Shown piece after piece: positions 11,101-21,855 of a stretch of DNA of 64,000 bases. The notes under the pieces are model-generated. The model saw only the letters and a list, made by a program, of their open reading frames with translations, was not told where the DNA came from and searched no databases. How positions within the stretch are numbered: position 1 is the first letter of the stretch; every line of letters begins with the position of its first letter. A program made the translations under genes and the position numbers. The stretch comes from Zygnema cylindricum (lineage: Eukaryota; Streptophyta; Zygnematophyceae; Zygnematales; Zygnemataceae): contig JBBHKE010000318.1 of the NCBI GenBank assembly GCA_037447655.1, forward strand, positions 1 through 64,000, read 5' to 3'.

Positions 11101-11607
11101 AAGTCCTCAGAGTGGACAGCTTCCAAGAAGCCTCTAGGATAATCCTGACCCCTTTGTGTTTAAGCAAAAATAACTGCCACCTTGGCAGACAAAAACTCTG
11201 ACCACCTTCACCCCTGTGAAGACAAGACTCCCCTGAGTCGATAGCAAAAAGAATCTCTGAATTTGCTCCCTTGAGCAGTAAGTTATGGAGGGTCAAAGTT
11301 CACCTTTTGTACAGAAGCTCTCTGGGAGAGAGGGTCCTATCTTCTAATTTTTCTAAGTCCTATCTCTCTCACAGACTCTATCTACTGATGTACGAACTAA
11401 TCAGAATACAGTACCGTACGCAAAAGTACAGCTGCTGGTGTACTTTATGTACGGACATTGTATGACATGGCCTAAATGTCCAGATGTGGTATGTTCGGAT
11501 TCGCTCCCTTAATCCTCGGAGATGCCGCGATCCAATGTCATTCCGCCACGTGTCATCCAATGTGGCGATGACCACAAACCGTCGAAATCCTCTTCCGCGA
11601 TGTCTTC
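11081..11607 (-). repeat. Copia-A1 5' LTR, truncated
   Basis: Contains the U5-side half of a Copia-A LTR (TGAAACTCTGAGACC on the plus strand), including all hairpins. Similarity stops at about 11607 within cttccgcgat. The U3-side half is missing. Confidence 0.85.
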
Positions 11608-12106
11608 CGCAGAATTTACATAGGACACTGAAACTACATAAACATATATTTTCTAAGTCAAAAAATATCTCTACAAAGTTTCATATCAAAACAACAATCA
11701 AGGTGATCACCATCAGGTCAAATTTCAGAAAACAGTTTGCCATTACTTTGATAAATACAACTGTGATATCTAAAATAATCTAAGTCATACACTTTATACA
11801 CTGAGTGAGTATTTACTCCTCACTTTTTGATCAAATGTCTATATGTGAAATAGTAGTACTATACTGTAGTACGAGAATAGTAGTACTGTACTGTAGTACG
11901 ACAGATTACCTAAACTGTACGTCACAGTACTTAAGGGAATTCCAAAACCCTAATTGCTACTTGCCATTAAATGAATAGTGAAACACTAATAACTAATGCC
12001 TAAACTACAAATATATGTTTTCAAATATTTACAGATATCAACCGTATAGTTAATGCTGCCATAGCTTATTCAACATTGGTCACAAAAGGCCAGTTGAATG
12101 TTTGTC
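11608..12106. other. D-LTR-like spacer between A1 and A2
   Basis: Positions 11628-11800 match 3945-4090 of LTR D (for example aatatctctacaaagtttca). The rest is A/T-rich with no coding signal. A 27-bp unit with agtagtact...ctgtagtacga is duplicated at about 11853-11908 and is internally palindromic (gtac repeats). Why it lies between two opposed Copia-A copies is unclear. Confidence 0.6.
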
Positions 12107-12419
12107 ATACATCAGTAGATAGAGGCTGTAAGAGAGATATCACTTAGAAAAATTAGAAGATAGGACCCTCTCTCCCAGAGAGCTTCTGTACAAAAAGTCA
12201 ACTTTGACCCTCCATAACTTACTTCTCAAGGGAGCAAATTTAGAGATTCTTTTTGCTATCCATTGAAGGGAGTCTTGTCTTCATAAGGGTGAAGCTGGTC
12301 AGAGAATTTGTCTGCCAAGGTGGCAGTTATTTTTGCTGAAACACAAAGGGGTCAGGGTTATCCTAGAGGCTTCTTGGAAGCTGTCCACTCTGAGGACTTA
12401 TGGAGGTCTAAGAGTTTCA
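12107..12419 (+). repeat. Copia-A2 5' LTR, 3'-terminal part
   Basis: Starts to match other Copia-A LTRs at tacatcagtagatagag and runs to the end AGAGTTTCA, followed by the primer site. In the U5 leader the codon TCA has become TAA (gaggtctaagag), which closes the upstream AUG frame in this copy. Confidence 0.85.
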
Positions 12420-12432
12420 GGTTATGGGCCCA
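12420..12432 (+). other. Copia-A2 primer-binding site containing the gag AUG
   Basis: GGTTATGGGCCCA immediately after the LTR. The ATG at 12424 is in frame with Gag (MGPPSRVPIFNG). Confidence 0.8.
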
Positions 12433-15400
12433 CCCTCTAGGGTACCAATCTTTAATGGAACTGGCTTCATATACTGGGAAAGTATGATGATAGGAGCTCT
12501 ATGCGAAAAAAGGTTTTGGGGAATAGTGAGTGGACGGTTGGGGCGTCCATCAAGTCTTGGTATTCCTCCAGGGTTTGGAGGAAGCAGATTCACCAGAAAA
12601 GAGGATCCACCTTCAACGGAGGAAACAAAAGAAGGAGAGGTGGTGGACAAAGGAAAGGAGAAGGAGGCGACCACACCAATAGCAACTGGTTTAGCATTCA
12701 TGTCACCTATTCGGAGGAACGAGGAGAATGATACTCAAACCTGGGACTTTAACAATATGGCGGCAAAGCACTTCATCCTACGCCATCTCACTCAAGGACT
12801 TGCATGTCCTCATTTGCAGGTAGAGAGGGCATCCGATCTTTGGATGGCTCTCATAGAGATGTACCGAAGTGGTACGATTCAGCAACAACAGTTGGCATAT
12901 CAGAAAGTTAAGGAGTATGTATACAAAAGGGGGAAGATAATGGATTTTTGCAATGAGCTTGCCACACTCTTCATGGAGCTAGAGAGTGCGGGAAAAGATT
13001 TTAGTGAAAAAGAAAAGGTTAACTGTTTACTGATGAAGTTACTCGATGAGTTCGAGAACATAGTCAACCGTGTGCAGGACTTGCCGGACTCAAGGTGGAT
13101 ATGGAACTCAGTGGTAGGGATGATTCTCGTTCGGGAGAATACGATTGAGATCCGAAGGGGAGGAAAGAGTGGCCAAGCCTTGGTAACTACAACCGATTGG
13201 AGGAACAAGGATTCTCGGAAACCAGTCTGAAACTATGGGGGGAGGGAGCAGAAAAATCAGACTGACGAGTTCGGACCAAGGGCTCCCAAAGGTTTATGTC
13301 ATTTTTGTAAAAAACCTAGGCACTATATGGCAGAGTGCACTAAGCTAACCGAGCTTCGGTTAAAGGAGGGGCAGACCGGTGGTACCCCGAGAGGAAAAGA
13401 AAAGGCCCTTGTGACACAGGTTCATGAGGCGGAATCCGAGGACGAGGACGATGGGCTCCTTTTAGATGAGGAGTTGGAGGCAAAAAACGAGGTCGAAATA
13501 CCACGAAGGCAGAAATGTGCTTACGGTGGATTGAAAGGTGAAGCAGGCTAGATTATAGATTCAGGTGCCTCAATGCACATGTGTAATGATAGACACCTGT
13601 TCACTAAGATAAGAAAGATTCCCACCGTAGAGATAGAGTACGGGGATGGGAGGATAGTCACCAGTACTCTTGTAGGATCGGTATATTTGAAAGTGTTAGT
13701 AGAAGGAAAGACATCCATAGTAACATTCTCCGATGTATTGTTTATTCCGGTGCTGAACAAAAACCTCATCTCTACATCCGTATTAGATGATAAGGGATTT
13801 TTTACTAGCACTAGGGAAGGAGTCTTTACTGCTAGTTTTGAGGAGGATGTCTATTTCATTGCTGAGAAAGGTAGCCATGGGATGTTTAGGCTGGTTTTAA
13901 GTAATGAAAAGAAGAAACTTTATTATGCTGGTGTTCATGATATTATGATGTGGCCTAAGAGGCTTGGGCATGTGAATCTTGACAAGTTAAGAGAGATGAA
14001 AAAGATGGGAGTGGTGGAAGGGATTAAGTGTAGTGAGAATGATAATATAAGTGATTGTACTTGATGTGCTAAAGGTAAAACACACAGATTACCCTTTCCT
14101 AAAACAGCCACCTTTAAGGGGAAAAAAATTCTAGATCTAGTACACACAGATATTTGGGGACCAGCTAAAGTGCCCTCACGAGGGGGAAGAGATTTATAAT
14201 GACTATAACTGATGATTGGTCTCGGTATTCCCGAGTGTATTTTTTGAAAAACAAGTCTGAAGCTCAAGATTGTTTTAGACAATATAAAGCATGGAGCCAA
14301 AAACTTCATGAAACTCCAATCAAGAGAATAAGGAGTGACAATGGTGGAGAGTATACTTCTAACCAGTTTGAGGATTTTCTGAGGATAGATGGAGTCCAAC
14401 ACCAAAAGATAGTTCCAAAAAACCTAGAACAGAATGGGGTAGCTGAAAGATTAAATAGGACACTAAGTGATAGTGCTACAAGTATGTTGTCGGAAAAAAA
14501 GATAGGAAAAAGGTTTTGGGCTGAAGCAATGAATTGTTCTAGTTACCTCAAAAATAGAGGTCTTACTTCAGCTATAAAAGATCAAACACCTTATGAGAGA
14601 TGGACAGGCCGGAAACCAGACTTATCTCACTTAAAGGTTTTTGGCAGTCAAGTATTCAGTCTAGATACAGATCGGTCTAATTGAAAGCTAGATCCTAAAG
14701 GAAAACCGGGATACTTATTAGGATATGATGAGGATGTTAAAGGATATAGAGTTTATGATCTAAAAAGGGAAGATATAATCTTAGTAAAGCATCTAGTAGT
14801 TATGGATGAAGGAAAGTCTGTGGATCCCTTCAAATGTACAAAGTCAGTAAAAATCATATTTGAGTCAGAAAATTTCGATGACTTTGAGCTCCCTAATTAT
14901 CCAGGTTTTAGAGAAGATGACATTCTTGCAGATTCAAATCAGACCGAAAAGGACTCGGCTATGGAAACTCCAGTGACAACTCTACCGGAAGCGGAAGACG
15001 TGGTGGAAATTGATTCGCAATCAAAGGATAGGGGAGAAGCTGAGTTTGTTCGAAAGAATCCACGAGAACCATCTATTCCGACCTCAGATTTTGAGGGGGG
15101 AAGGAGAAGAACCAAAAGACTACAAGAAAAACAGGTTAATAACAAGGTGACTAAACTATCTCATCAAGATGAACCTCAAACTTATGGAGAGGTGATGACT
15201 TGTCCAGAAATATACTGGTGGAAGACAGCCATCAATGAGGAGATGGCCTCAATTATGGCAGCCGATACTTGGGAGCTGGTGGGTTGTCCACCTAACCGAA
15301 AACCAATCAGTTGTAAGTGGGTTTTCAAACTAAAACTGAACCCAGATAACACAATCGAGCGCTACAAGGCCCGATTAGTGGCAAAGGAATTTACACAAAT

Positions 15401-16757
15401 AGAGGGAATTGACTACGAGGAAACCTTTGCCCCGGTGGTCAGATTTCCCGCGGTCCGCATACTTCTTAGCCTGGCTGCAGCGGAAGACATGGAAGTGCAC
15501 CAGATAGACATTAAGACGGCCTTTTTGCATGGAGAATTGGAAGAGGAGATCTTCATGCGACAACCCGAAGGGTTTGTGGAAGAAGGAGAGGAGAGTAAGG
15601 TATGCCGGCTGATTAAATCTCTTTATGATTTGAAACAGGCCCCTCGACAGTGGAATAAGAAGCTTGATGAGTTTCTTACCGGTCTAGGATATATCCGGAT
15701 CAGCTTAGATCACTCAATCTATGTTTTCGAAGATGAGGAAGGTTTTATATTTATTGCAATTTATGTTGATGATTTGCTTGTCTTAAGTAAATCAATGGAA
15801 AAAAATAATAAACTGAAAACCGATCTTAAGGGGAGATTTGAAATGAAGGATATGGGGGAAGCAAAATATATTTTGGGAATTCAAGTAGAGAGAGACCGAA
15901 AAAGAAAAATTATAAGATTGACTCAAAAGGAAGCAATAGGGAACATGCTTGAAAAATTTCAAATGGATAAAGCTAATAGTTGTACAACTCCAATGGAGTT
16001 GAAGAAGGGAAGTGAGGGGAGTGAGGAAGAAGGAGTCATCATCTTAGACGAGGAATTATCTCCTGAAGAACAGAAGTTTATGCAGACTATTCCTTACAAA
16101 AAGGTAGTGGGAAGTCTAATCTATTTTATGAATTGTACCCGGTCCGATTTAGCTGCAGCTGTAGGAGTGCTGAGTAAAAGTCTAAATGCTCCCACTAAGA
16201 GGGATTGGGAGGCAGCTAAGAGAGTCCTTAGATATTTGATAAGAACTAGGGATCTATAGTTGCATTTGGGTGGGGAGAATACTGATATCACTACTTGGAG
16301 TGATGCTAGTTATGGTGATGCTCCGATGAGGAGATGCACTTCTGGATATGTATTATATGTGGGTGATGGGGCTTGCTGTTGGAGTAGCAAACAGCAAAAA
16401 GTTATTGCTCAGTCCACCATGGAGGCTGAGTATATGGCCTCTTGCTGTGCTGTAAAAGAATTGATGTGGGTCAAGTCTTTGCTTGGTGAGCTTGGTCACC
16501 TTAAGAGTGGTGTGCAGAATTTTTTTTGTGATAATCAGGCAGCAATCGCTATTTCTGCCAATCCTAAACATCATTTTAAAGCTAAACACATGGACATTAG
16601 ACTCAGCTTTGTAAAAGAGAAAGTAGAAAACAAAATAATCAGCTTAGAGTACCGACCAGATAGTGAGATGGTAGCAGATATGATGACCAAACCTGTGTTT
16701 TCCCCTAAGCTAATTTTTTCCAGGGAAAAGTGTGGTCTGAAATTAAAGATTGACTAG
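12424..16757 (+). pseudogene. Copia-A2 gag-pol (broken by stops and a frameshift)
   Basis: Full-length polyprotein relic in gag, CCHC, protease, integrase, RT, RNase H order. In-frame stops relative to A3 are: TGA 13228 (Arg codon), TAG 13549 (Trp, just before IIDSGA), TGA 14062 (next to the integrase HHCC cysteines), TGA 14682 (Trp), TAG 16257 (Trp, before LHLGG). A frameshift lies near 14190. Four of the five stops are C:G to T:A changes. The long open block 14802-16259 still holds the RT with YVDDLLVLSK. RNase H (16260-16757) keeps CDNQAAIAI. Gag starts at the ATG inside the primer site. Confidence 0.9.
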
Positions 16758-16770
16758 AAAATAAAAGGAG

Positions 16771-17825
16771 TGTAGAAATTAATGGTCTTTTAAAGTATTT
16801 TCTAGGTTTGAATAGAAATAAAAAAGAAGCCGAGGCAGTTCTCCTCTAACTTCTCTCTCCAACTCTCAAACTTGTCGCAGTCACTGAGAAATTGGAGAGG
16901 GAGCTAGAGCCATGGCTACCTAAGCTATCCAGAGGTTTACGGGAAAATATATTTTAGTTAGGGGTTTAATTTACTAAAAGATATGTGCTGGCCACAGGAT
17001 TTGATCCTGGTACGTATCGGCTGGCAGACAGCCAGTAGCCGGTAGCCTTAGCGGTTCAGTCTAGAAGTAGTGTTACGTATTATAAGGTTTGATAATTATT
17101 TAAACATTTATACGTAGAAAAGTTCATTTAACTATAAGTGATTACGGGAGACATATATCCAGTAAATGTTAAAGTACGGATTGCGGTACGGATAAGAAAC
17201 CAATACCGCACATTTATTTCTTTAGTGAAACGAATACCGCGCATGTATTTATTACGGCTACGATTAAATGTGAATTTAATCGGACTGCCGGAATTAACGC
17301 CGAGATCGCGGAAGAGGATTTCGGCAGTTTGTGGTCATCGCCACATCGGATGACACGTGGCGTAATGACATTGGATCGGGGCATCTCCGAGGATTAAGGG
17401 AGCGAATCCGGACATTCCACGTGTCGACATTTAGGCCATGTCGTACAATGGCCGTACATAAAGTACACCGGCAGCTGTACTTTTGTGTACGAAACTGAAA
17501 TCTGATTGGCTCTGTACATCAGTAGATAGAGTCTGTGAGAGAGAGAGGACTTGGAAAAATTAGAAGATAGGACCCTCTCTCCCAGAGAGCTTCTGTACAA
17601 TAGGTCAACTTTGACCCTCCATAACTTACTGCTCAGGGGAGCAAATTCAAAGATTCTTTTTGCTATCGACTCAAGGGAGTCTTGTCTTCACAGGGGTGAA
17701 GTTGGTCAAATTTTTTGTTTGCCAGGGTGGTAGTTATTTTTGCAGCAACACAAAGGGGTCAGGGTTATCCTACAGGCTTCTTAGAAGCTTTCCACTCTGA
17801 GGACTTATGGAGGTCTCAGAGTTCA
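16771..17825 (+). repeat. Copia-A2 3' LTR
   Basis: Follows the polypurine tract AAAATAAAAGGAG. Starts TGTAGAAATTAATGG and ends CAGAGTTCA (one T fewer than usual). Contains a tRNA-like block on the minus strand (17060-16986) and the hairpin series near 17625-17715. Confidence 0.9.
16986..17060 (-). other. tRNA-like module antisense to the Copia-A2 3' LTR
   Basis: Minus strand reads ...gcggtt/aaggctaccggc ... ccaggatcaaatcctgtgg. The T-arm-like CCAGGATCAAATCCTG is well paired. Confidence 0.5.
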
Positions 17826-18479
17826 AAGTTTGCTGGAATTTTGAGGGTTTTTCTCTGGAGATAGTATTGAAACAACAACCTGTCTTCCTTGGCCCCAAGT
17901 GCCTTATACAAGCAAAGTTTGTCCTACCGATAGTACCAAAGTCAAAGCAATACCAGGAGCCAATCACCGGCCATGAATTGTTATCGTACGGACATAAGAC
18001 AAAACATGTTGTACTACACTCGGGGTAAAAATTTAGGTGACTATCTTCGGCTAGATTAGAAGCCACGTGATTTTCTATGACACAATCGTGAGCAACAAAG
18101 TTCTAAATTGACGTGAAACGCCTAACTTTGACTCACATTAATAAATGCTCTATTTGGCTGGTGGTCCTACTGATAGCCAACAGCAAAATCTACGAGACTA
18201 TCCCAAAATTTACGTGGCGTTCCACAATGTAGCCCCCAATGGGACAGTTGGCAACTGGTCACATGTAACAAGATGGTAATCTTTCGAACGGTGTAACTTT
18301 GTCGTTCGGCCTCCGTTAGGCGCGAAATAAAGTGCGTTTCGTTCAATTAGGAAAATAGAAGAATCAAGTCTGGTTGAGTGCGCTCCTTTTCCCGTACTTT
18401 AATGACTGTACAGAGGAAAAAGGGACTGAGAATCCTTGGTAAGATAAAAAGGGTGCCTGTGAAGCACATGAGCTTGACA
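17826..18479 (-). repeat. Gypsy 3' LTR (main part)
   Basis: Aligns with 35225-35892 from aagtttgctggaat to gagcttgaca. In element sense it begins TGTCAAGCTC. Both copies contain ccaaagtcaaagcaatacca. The shared left edge AAAGTTTGCTGG is longer than a strict TG...CA rule would give, so the exact terminus is uncertain by a few bases. Confidence 0.8.
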
Positions 18480-18789
18480 ATTGTCGAGCGTGCCGGAAAC
18501 ATCAAAGGGGGGTGCCCACTGTCCGGGTTATTGGCATTGGAGTCCTGCAAATAACCTTCCCGAGAATGCGAATGCTCCCCACAACCATGCTTGTGCTCAA
18601 TGCTGCCCGCCTTGTTCCTGTGAGCATGCATGCAAAGGTGGGGATGAGTGCTTGGGGAGGGCGCAAAGATATCCCCTCCCCCCTCTCCTTCCCCCTCCTG
18701 GCCGGGGGAAAGGAGGGAATCCTTAGAGGTGGAGCCGGGTCCTTGATTTCCCCTCCTCTTAGTCAACTGTGACTAAGACTTTTGAATAA
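18480..18789 (-). other. Gypsy 3' non-coding region with polypurine stretch
   Basis: No coding signal in frame with integrase. At 18668-18700 the minus strand is strongly purine-rich (GAGGGGGAAGGAGAGGGGGG-like), a candidate polypurine tract but ~190 bp from the LTR edge, which is unusual. Confidence 0.4.
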
Positions 18790-20330
18790 TTACCCCTCTA
18801 ATTCGCAGTTCCCGTAGAACCAGAGAGCAGAGGGTTTAGGACGAGGGTCCCAAGAGGAGGGGAGACAAGATTGATGCCAACACTGGTCGCATCGATCACA
18901 AACACGTACATAATTCTTGGAGGGAGATGAGAGGCATTCGGAGGAGCATAAAGGGGGATCAGCAAAATAGGTAAGGTGGAAAGTAGGTTCGTCTTCCAAT
19001 CCTCGGAGGTGACAAGGAGCCACATTGATCTGATTTTCCTTGATCCTCCGCCCATCCTTCCCTTCAAGTGTCAAGACCCCCTTATTGGAGACTTCCACTA
19101 CCTTCAAAATCACCCTCCCTACTGAAATGTCCAGAGTGTCCTTTTTCTGTTGCATCCGATACACGAAATCGCCGGGTAGAAATCGTCGTTGCCGAGGGAC
19201 AAAATTCCCGCTCCGGCGTTGTGAATACCAGAGTTGATCTCGGTGCTGTGCTGCTTGTAAATTCCCCATGGCCAGAGGCATTTCCCGGTGAAATACCTTG
19301 GCCTTGTCGCCAATCAATTTTTCGACCGTTCCCTTGCTGTCCATCTCCGAAAGGACCATTGCTTGGGCCGAGGCAGCGCCGCGGGAGATGGGATGCCGTC
19401 CGAACAAAATGAAATATTGACTGTAGGAGTGGAGGGATGCCTTGCGGCTGAATCGGTACCCATGGCGATCCAAGGCACCCTTCTATCCCACTCTCCTAGA
19501 TCCTCTTCCACAGCATATTTACGCAATGATCGCTTCATTGTCTGCACGCACCTTTCGGCCAAACCGTTGGCTTGTGGGTGGTCTTGGCTGGTCAACCAGT
19601 GATCGATGAGACACAATTCCAACAAGTTGGAGAATTCTCCCGCAAATTCGGAGCCCTGGTCGGTCAGAACTTCGACTGGGGCCCCAAACTGGGAAAGCAC
19701 TCTGTGCAAGAATGCGTTCGCAATCGCCTTAGACTCCTTTTTGGGTAAGACCACCAATTCGATCCACTTGGAAAAATGCTCTATCATTACCAACACAAAG
19801 CGGTTCCCTCGTCTGCTAGTGGGGAGAGGACCCTGCAGATCCAGAGACCACCGATAAAACATCCCTTGATGGGAAGGGAATGAAGCTGAGCACCTCCCTT
19901 TTTGTCGAAAGCTGCTTTGACTCGGTCACAGGATGAACAAGTCTGCACAATCTGTTTGACTAGGGTCCGCAACCCGTGCCACATGTACGATCCTGCGACC
20001 AAGGAGGTGGTCTGTTTCTACCCAAAATGGCCACACTGCTGGTGAAGGTTAAAAATATGAGTCTCCGTGTCGGCCGGGGGAGGAACCACTTTCCTCGTCC
20101 CATCTGCCCACTTCCGAATTAAGATGCCCTTTTCCCAGTCGTATGCCGCCATTCGTGTTTGCACCTGAGATAACTGCACTCTTGAAAAATACGGAAGAGG
20201 GAAACCTTGTTGGACAGATTGGAGTGCATCGTGATCATTCCAAATATCTTTCCGTCGGGCCCCTATAGGCGCCTCCCCCTCCACGTCTGCCGAGAAGTAG
20301 ACATTTCCCCCCCAGATTGAGGAAGCCAAA
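18790..20330 (-). pseudogene. Gypsy integrase with C-terminal PHD-like finger (frameshifted)
   Basis: From 20330 downward: zinc-binding N-terminus (HIFNLHQQCGHFG and TCSSCDRVK around 20040 and 19930), catalytic core (DLQGPLPTS, LTDQGSEF, PQANGLAERC giving the D, D and E positions; 19862-19490), then a GPY/F-like module (LPGDFVYRMQQ... KENQINVAPCH). The protein ends in a Cys/His cluster, CSSEC...VCDRCDQCWHQSC... LWFYGNC, which fits a PHD finger (C4HC3) except that the first Cys of the final W-x-C-x-x-C is Tyr. Frameshifts lie near 20010 and 19320-19470. Integrase inserts the cDNA; a PHD finger would be a plausible chromatin-reading targeting domain, as chromodomains are in chromoviruses. Confidence 0.75.
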
Positions 20331-20499
20331 TAAGGGCAGAGGAAGCTCGAATGAGTCCCAAACTGCTTTCAATGGGCTTCGGTGGAATCTTTAGTGGAAG
20401 GGTCAAGATTTCTAATAAGTCCGTCGACATTCCCATGAATCTCTCCGGCTCAGTGGATTATGTCGAAGTCATATTCCTGCAGTATTAACACCCACCTAG

Positions 20500-20743
20500 C
20501 GAGCTTGGCAGCGAGCTTCCTGTTCTCCATAATCTAGTTGAGAGGCTGGTGATCCGTGATCAGAGTGAAATGGACTCCGTATAGGTATGGTCTGAAGTGT
20601 TCGATGGCCCATACCGCCGCCAGTAATTCCCTGTGATAGCTGGTGTAATTCCCCTCCGCTCGGTTATTACTCCTACTGGCGTAAGCTACCACATATTCGG
20701 CACCAACATCATCCAGTTGGGCTAAAAACATTTCCCAATCCAA
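20500..20743 (-). pseudogene. Gypsy RNase H (part)
   Basis: Reads VVAYASRSNNRAEGNYTSYHRELLAAVWAIEHFRPYLYG...FTLITDHQPL, the classic Ty3/Gypsy RNase H block with catalytic Glu (E in RELLA) and Asp (D in TDHQPL). It lies directly after RT in the canonical order, with a frame change at 20709-20743. Confidence 0.85.
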
Positions 20744-21855
20744 ACCAGCTCCAATCAGTGTAAAGGAGAAAGGGTCTTTGGTGATCAGGCATTCGGAGCA
20801 CTTGGTGTTGCTTCAAGGAATCCTTGAGGAACTGGAAGGCAATCTGTTGCTCCTCCGTCCACTGCCACTCCCGGTCTTTCCGCAGCAACTGGTTCAGAGG
20901 CTGAGCGTGGCTACTAAATCCAGGGTTGAATCTCCGATAATAGATGGCCAGGCCTAAAAATGTGCGGAGTGCAGAGACGTCCTGAGGAGGGAGAAGGGCA
21001 TCAAGGGCTGCAACTTTGACCATATGGGGACCCACTTTCACGATAGTAACTTCGTGTCCCAGGTAAATAATTTTCTGCACCCCAAAAATTCCCTTACCCA
21101 GGTGACATTTCAAGCCTGCTGCTTGGAGAGCTCGGAGTACAATCTGTATGTGCCCCAAGTGTTCCCCGAAGGTCTTCGAGAAGATAATAACATCGTCTAT
21201 ATAGCACCGTGCAGAATCAATCCCCCGAAGTGCCTCGTCCATGGCACGTTGGAATTTGGCTGGCGCATTCTTCAGCCCGAATGGCATGTAGAGCCATTCA
21301 TACAACCTAGACCCTGCCCAAAAAGCTGTCCTTTCCCGGTGCTTTGGCTCCATCGCGATGTGGTGGAACCCATTCTTCATGTCTAGTGAGGAGTAAATAC
21401 TGGCTCCGGCCAGCGAGTCAAAAATCTCTTCAGGGGTAGGCATTGGGTATCGGTCAGGTACAGTTGCCGTGTTAAGCATCCGGTAATCTCCACACATCCG
21501 AAAGTCTACCGTTTTCCCAGATGAGTCTTTCTTGGGTGGAATAACGGTTGGAGACGCAAATCTATGGAGTCCGGTACTTTCTTGAACCAATCCTGCTTCT
21601 ACCAGAGTTTGTACTTTTGCCGTGATGAACTACATTTCCTTGAAACTGAGAGGGTACTGCTTCTGCCAAAGAGTAGACGTCTCGTCTATTAAATCGATTC
21701 GAAAAGGGGTTCCTTTGTAGATGCCTACATTGGTAACTGACAAGGAGAACACTTGTTTGTTCTTCTCGAACAGGTCGGAGAGCTGGGCCTTTTGTTGAGG
21801 ATCCAACTGCTCCCCTAAGGTCCAATCCATCTTTCCAGGTTCCACCGCTGCCCAA
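20709..21855 (-). pseudogene. Gypsy reverse transcriptase
   Basis: The block 21590-20709 contains FRMCGDYRMLN, YPMPTPEEIFD, SLDMKNGFHHIAM, MPFGLKNAPAKFQRAMD, the active site CYIDDVIIFS (YIDD in place of the commoner YVDD), GLKCHLGK and the thumb/connection AALDALLPPQDVSALRTFLGLAIYYRRF. Upstream 21855-21600 is the N-terminal RT lead-in (DWTLGEQLDPQQKAQLSDLFEKN...). A stop/frame change separates the two near 21600. Function: copies element RNA to cDNA. Confidence 0.9.

Larger units (their letters stand above)
4498..11607 (-). mobile_element. Copia-A copy 1 (A1), degraded, 5' LTR truncated
   Basis: The 3' LTR (4498-6732) is interrupted by solo LTR E. Internal 6733-11080 (4348 bp, same size as in A2-A4) encodes a broken gag-pol. 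The 5' LTR starts at 11081 but stops matching near 11607, where unrelated D-like sequence begins. The left flank is AAGTC (4493-4497). The U5 end of the opposite-facing A2 adjoins AAGTT at 17826-17830. Confidence 0.8.
12107..17825 (+). mobile_element. Copia-A copy 2 (A2), plus orientation, 5' LTR truncated
   Basis: Only the last ~313 bp of the 5' LTR (12107-12419) are kept. The internal region is 12420-16770 and the 3' LTR 16771-17825. The U5 end abuts the Gypsy LTR at a site reading AAGTT, matching the AAGTC on the far side of A1. It faces A1 head to head. Confidence 0.85.

Noticed and set aside
18347-18766. 139-codon minus-strand open frame downstream of the Gypsy integrase, a possible env or extra gene.
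   Set aside because: It overlaps the LTR and the purine-rich 3' region, has low-complexity Gly/Ser/His sequence, no signal peptide or membrane segment, and no match to env.
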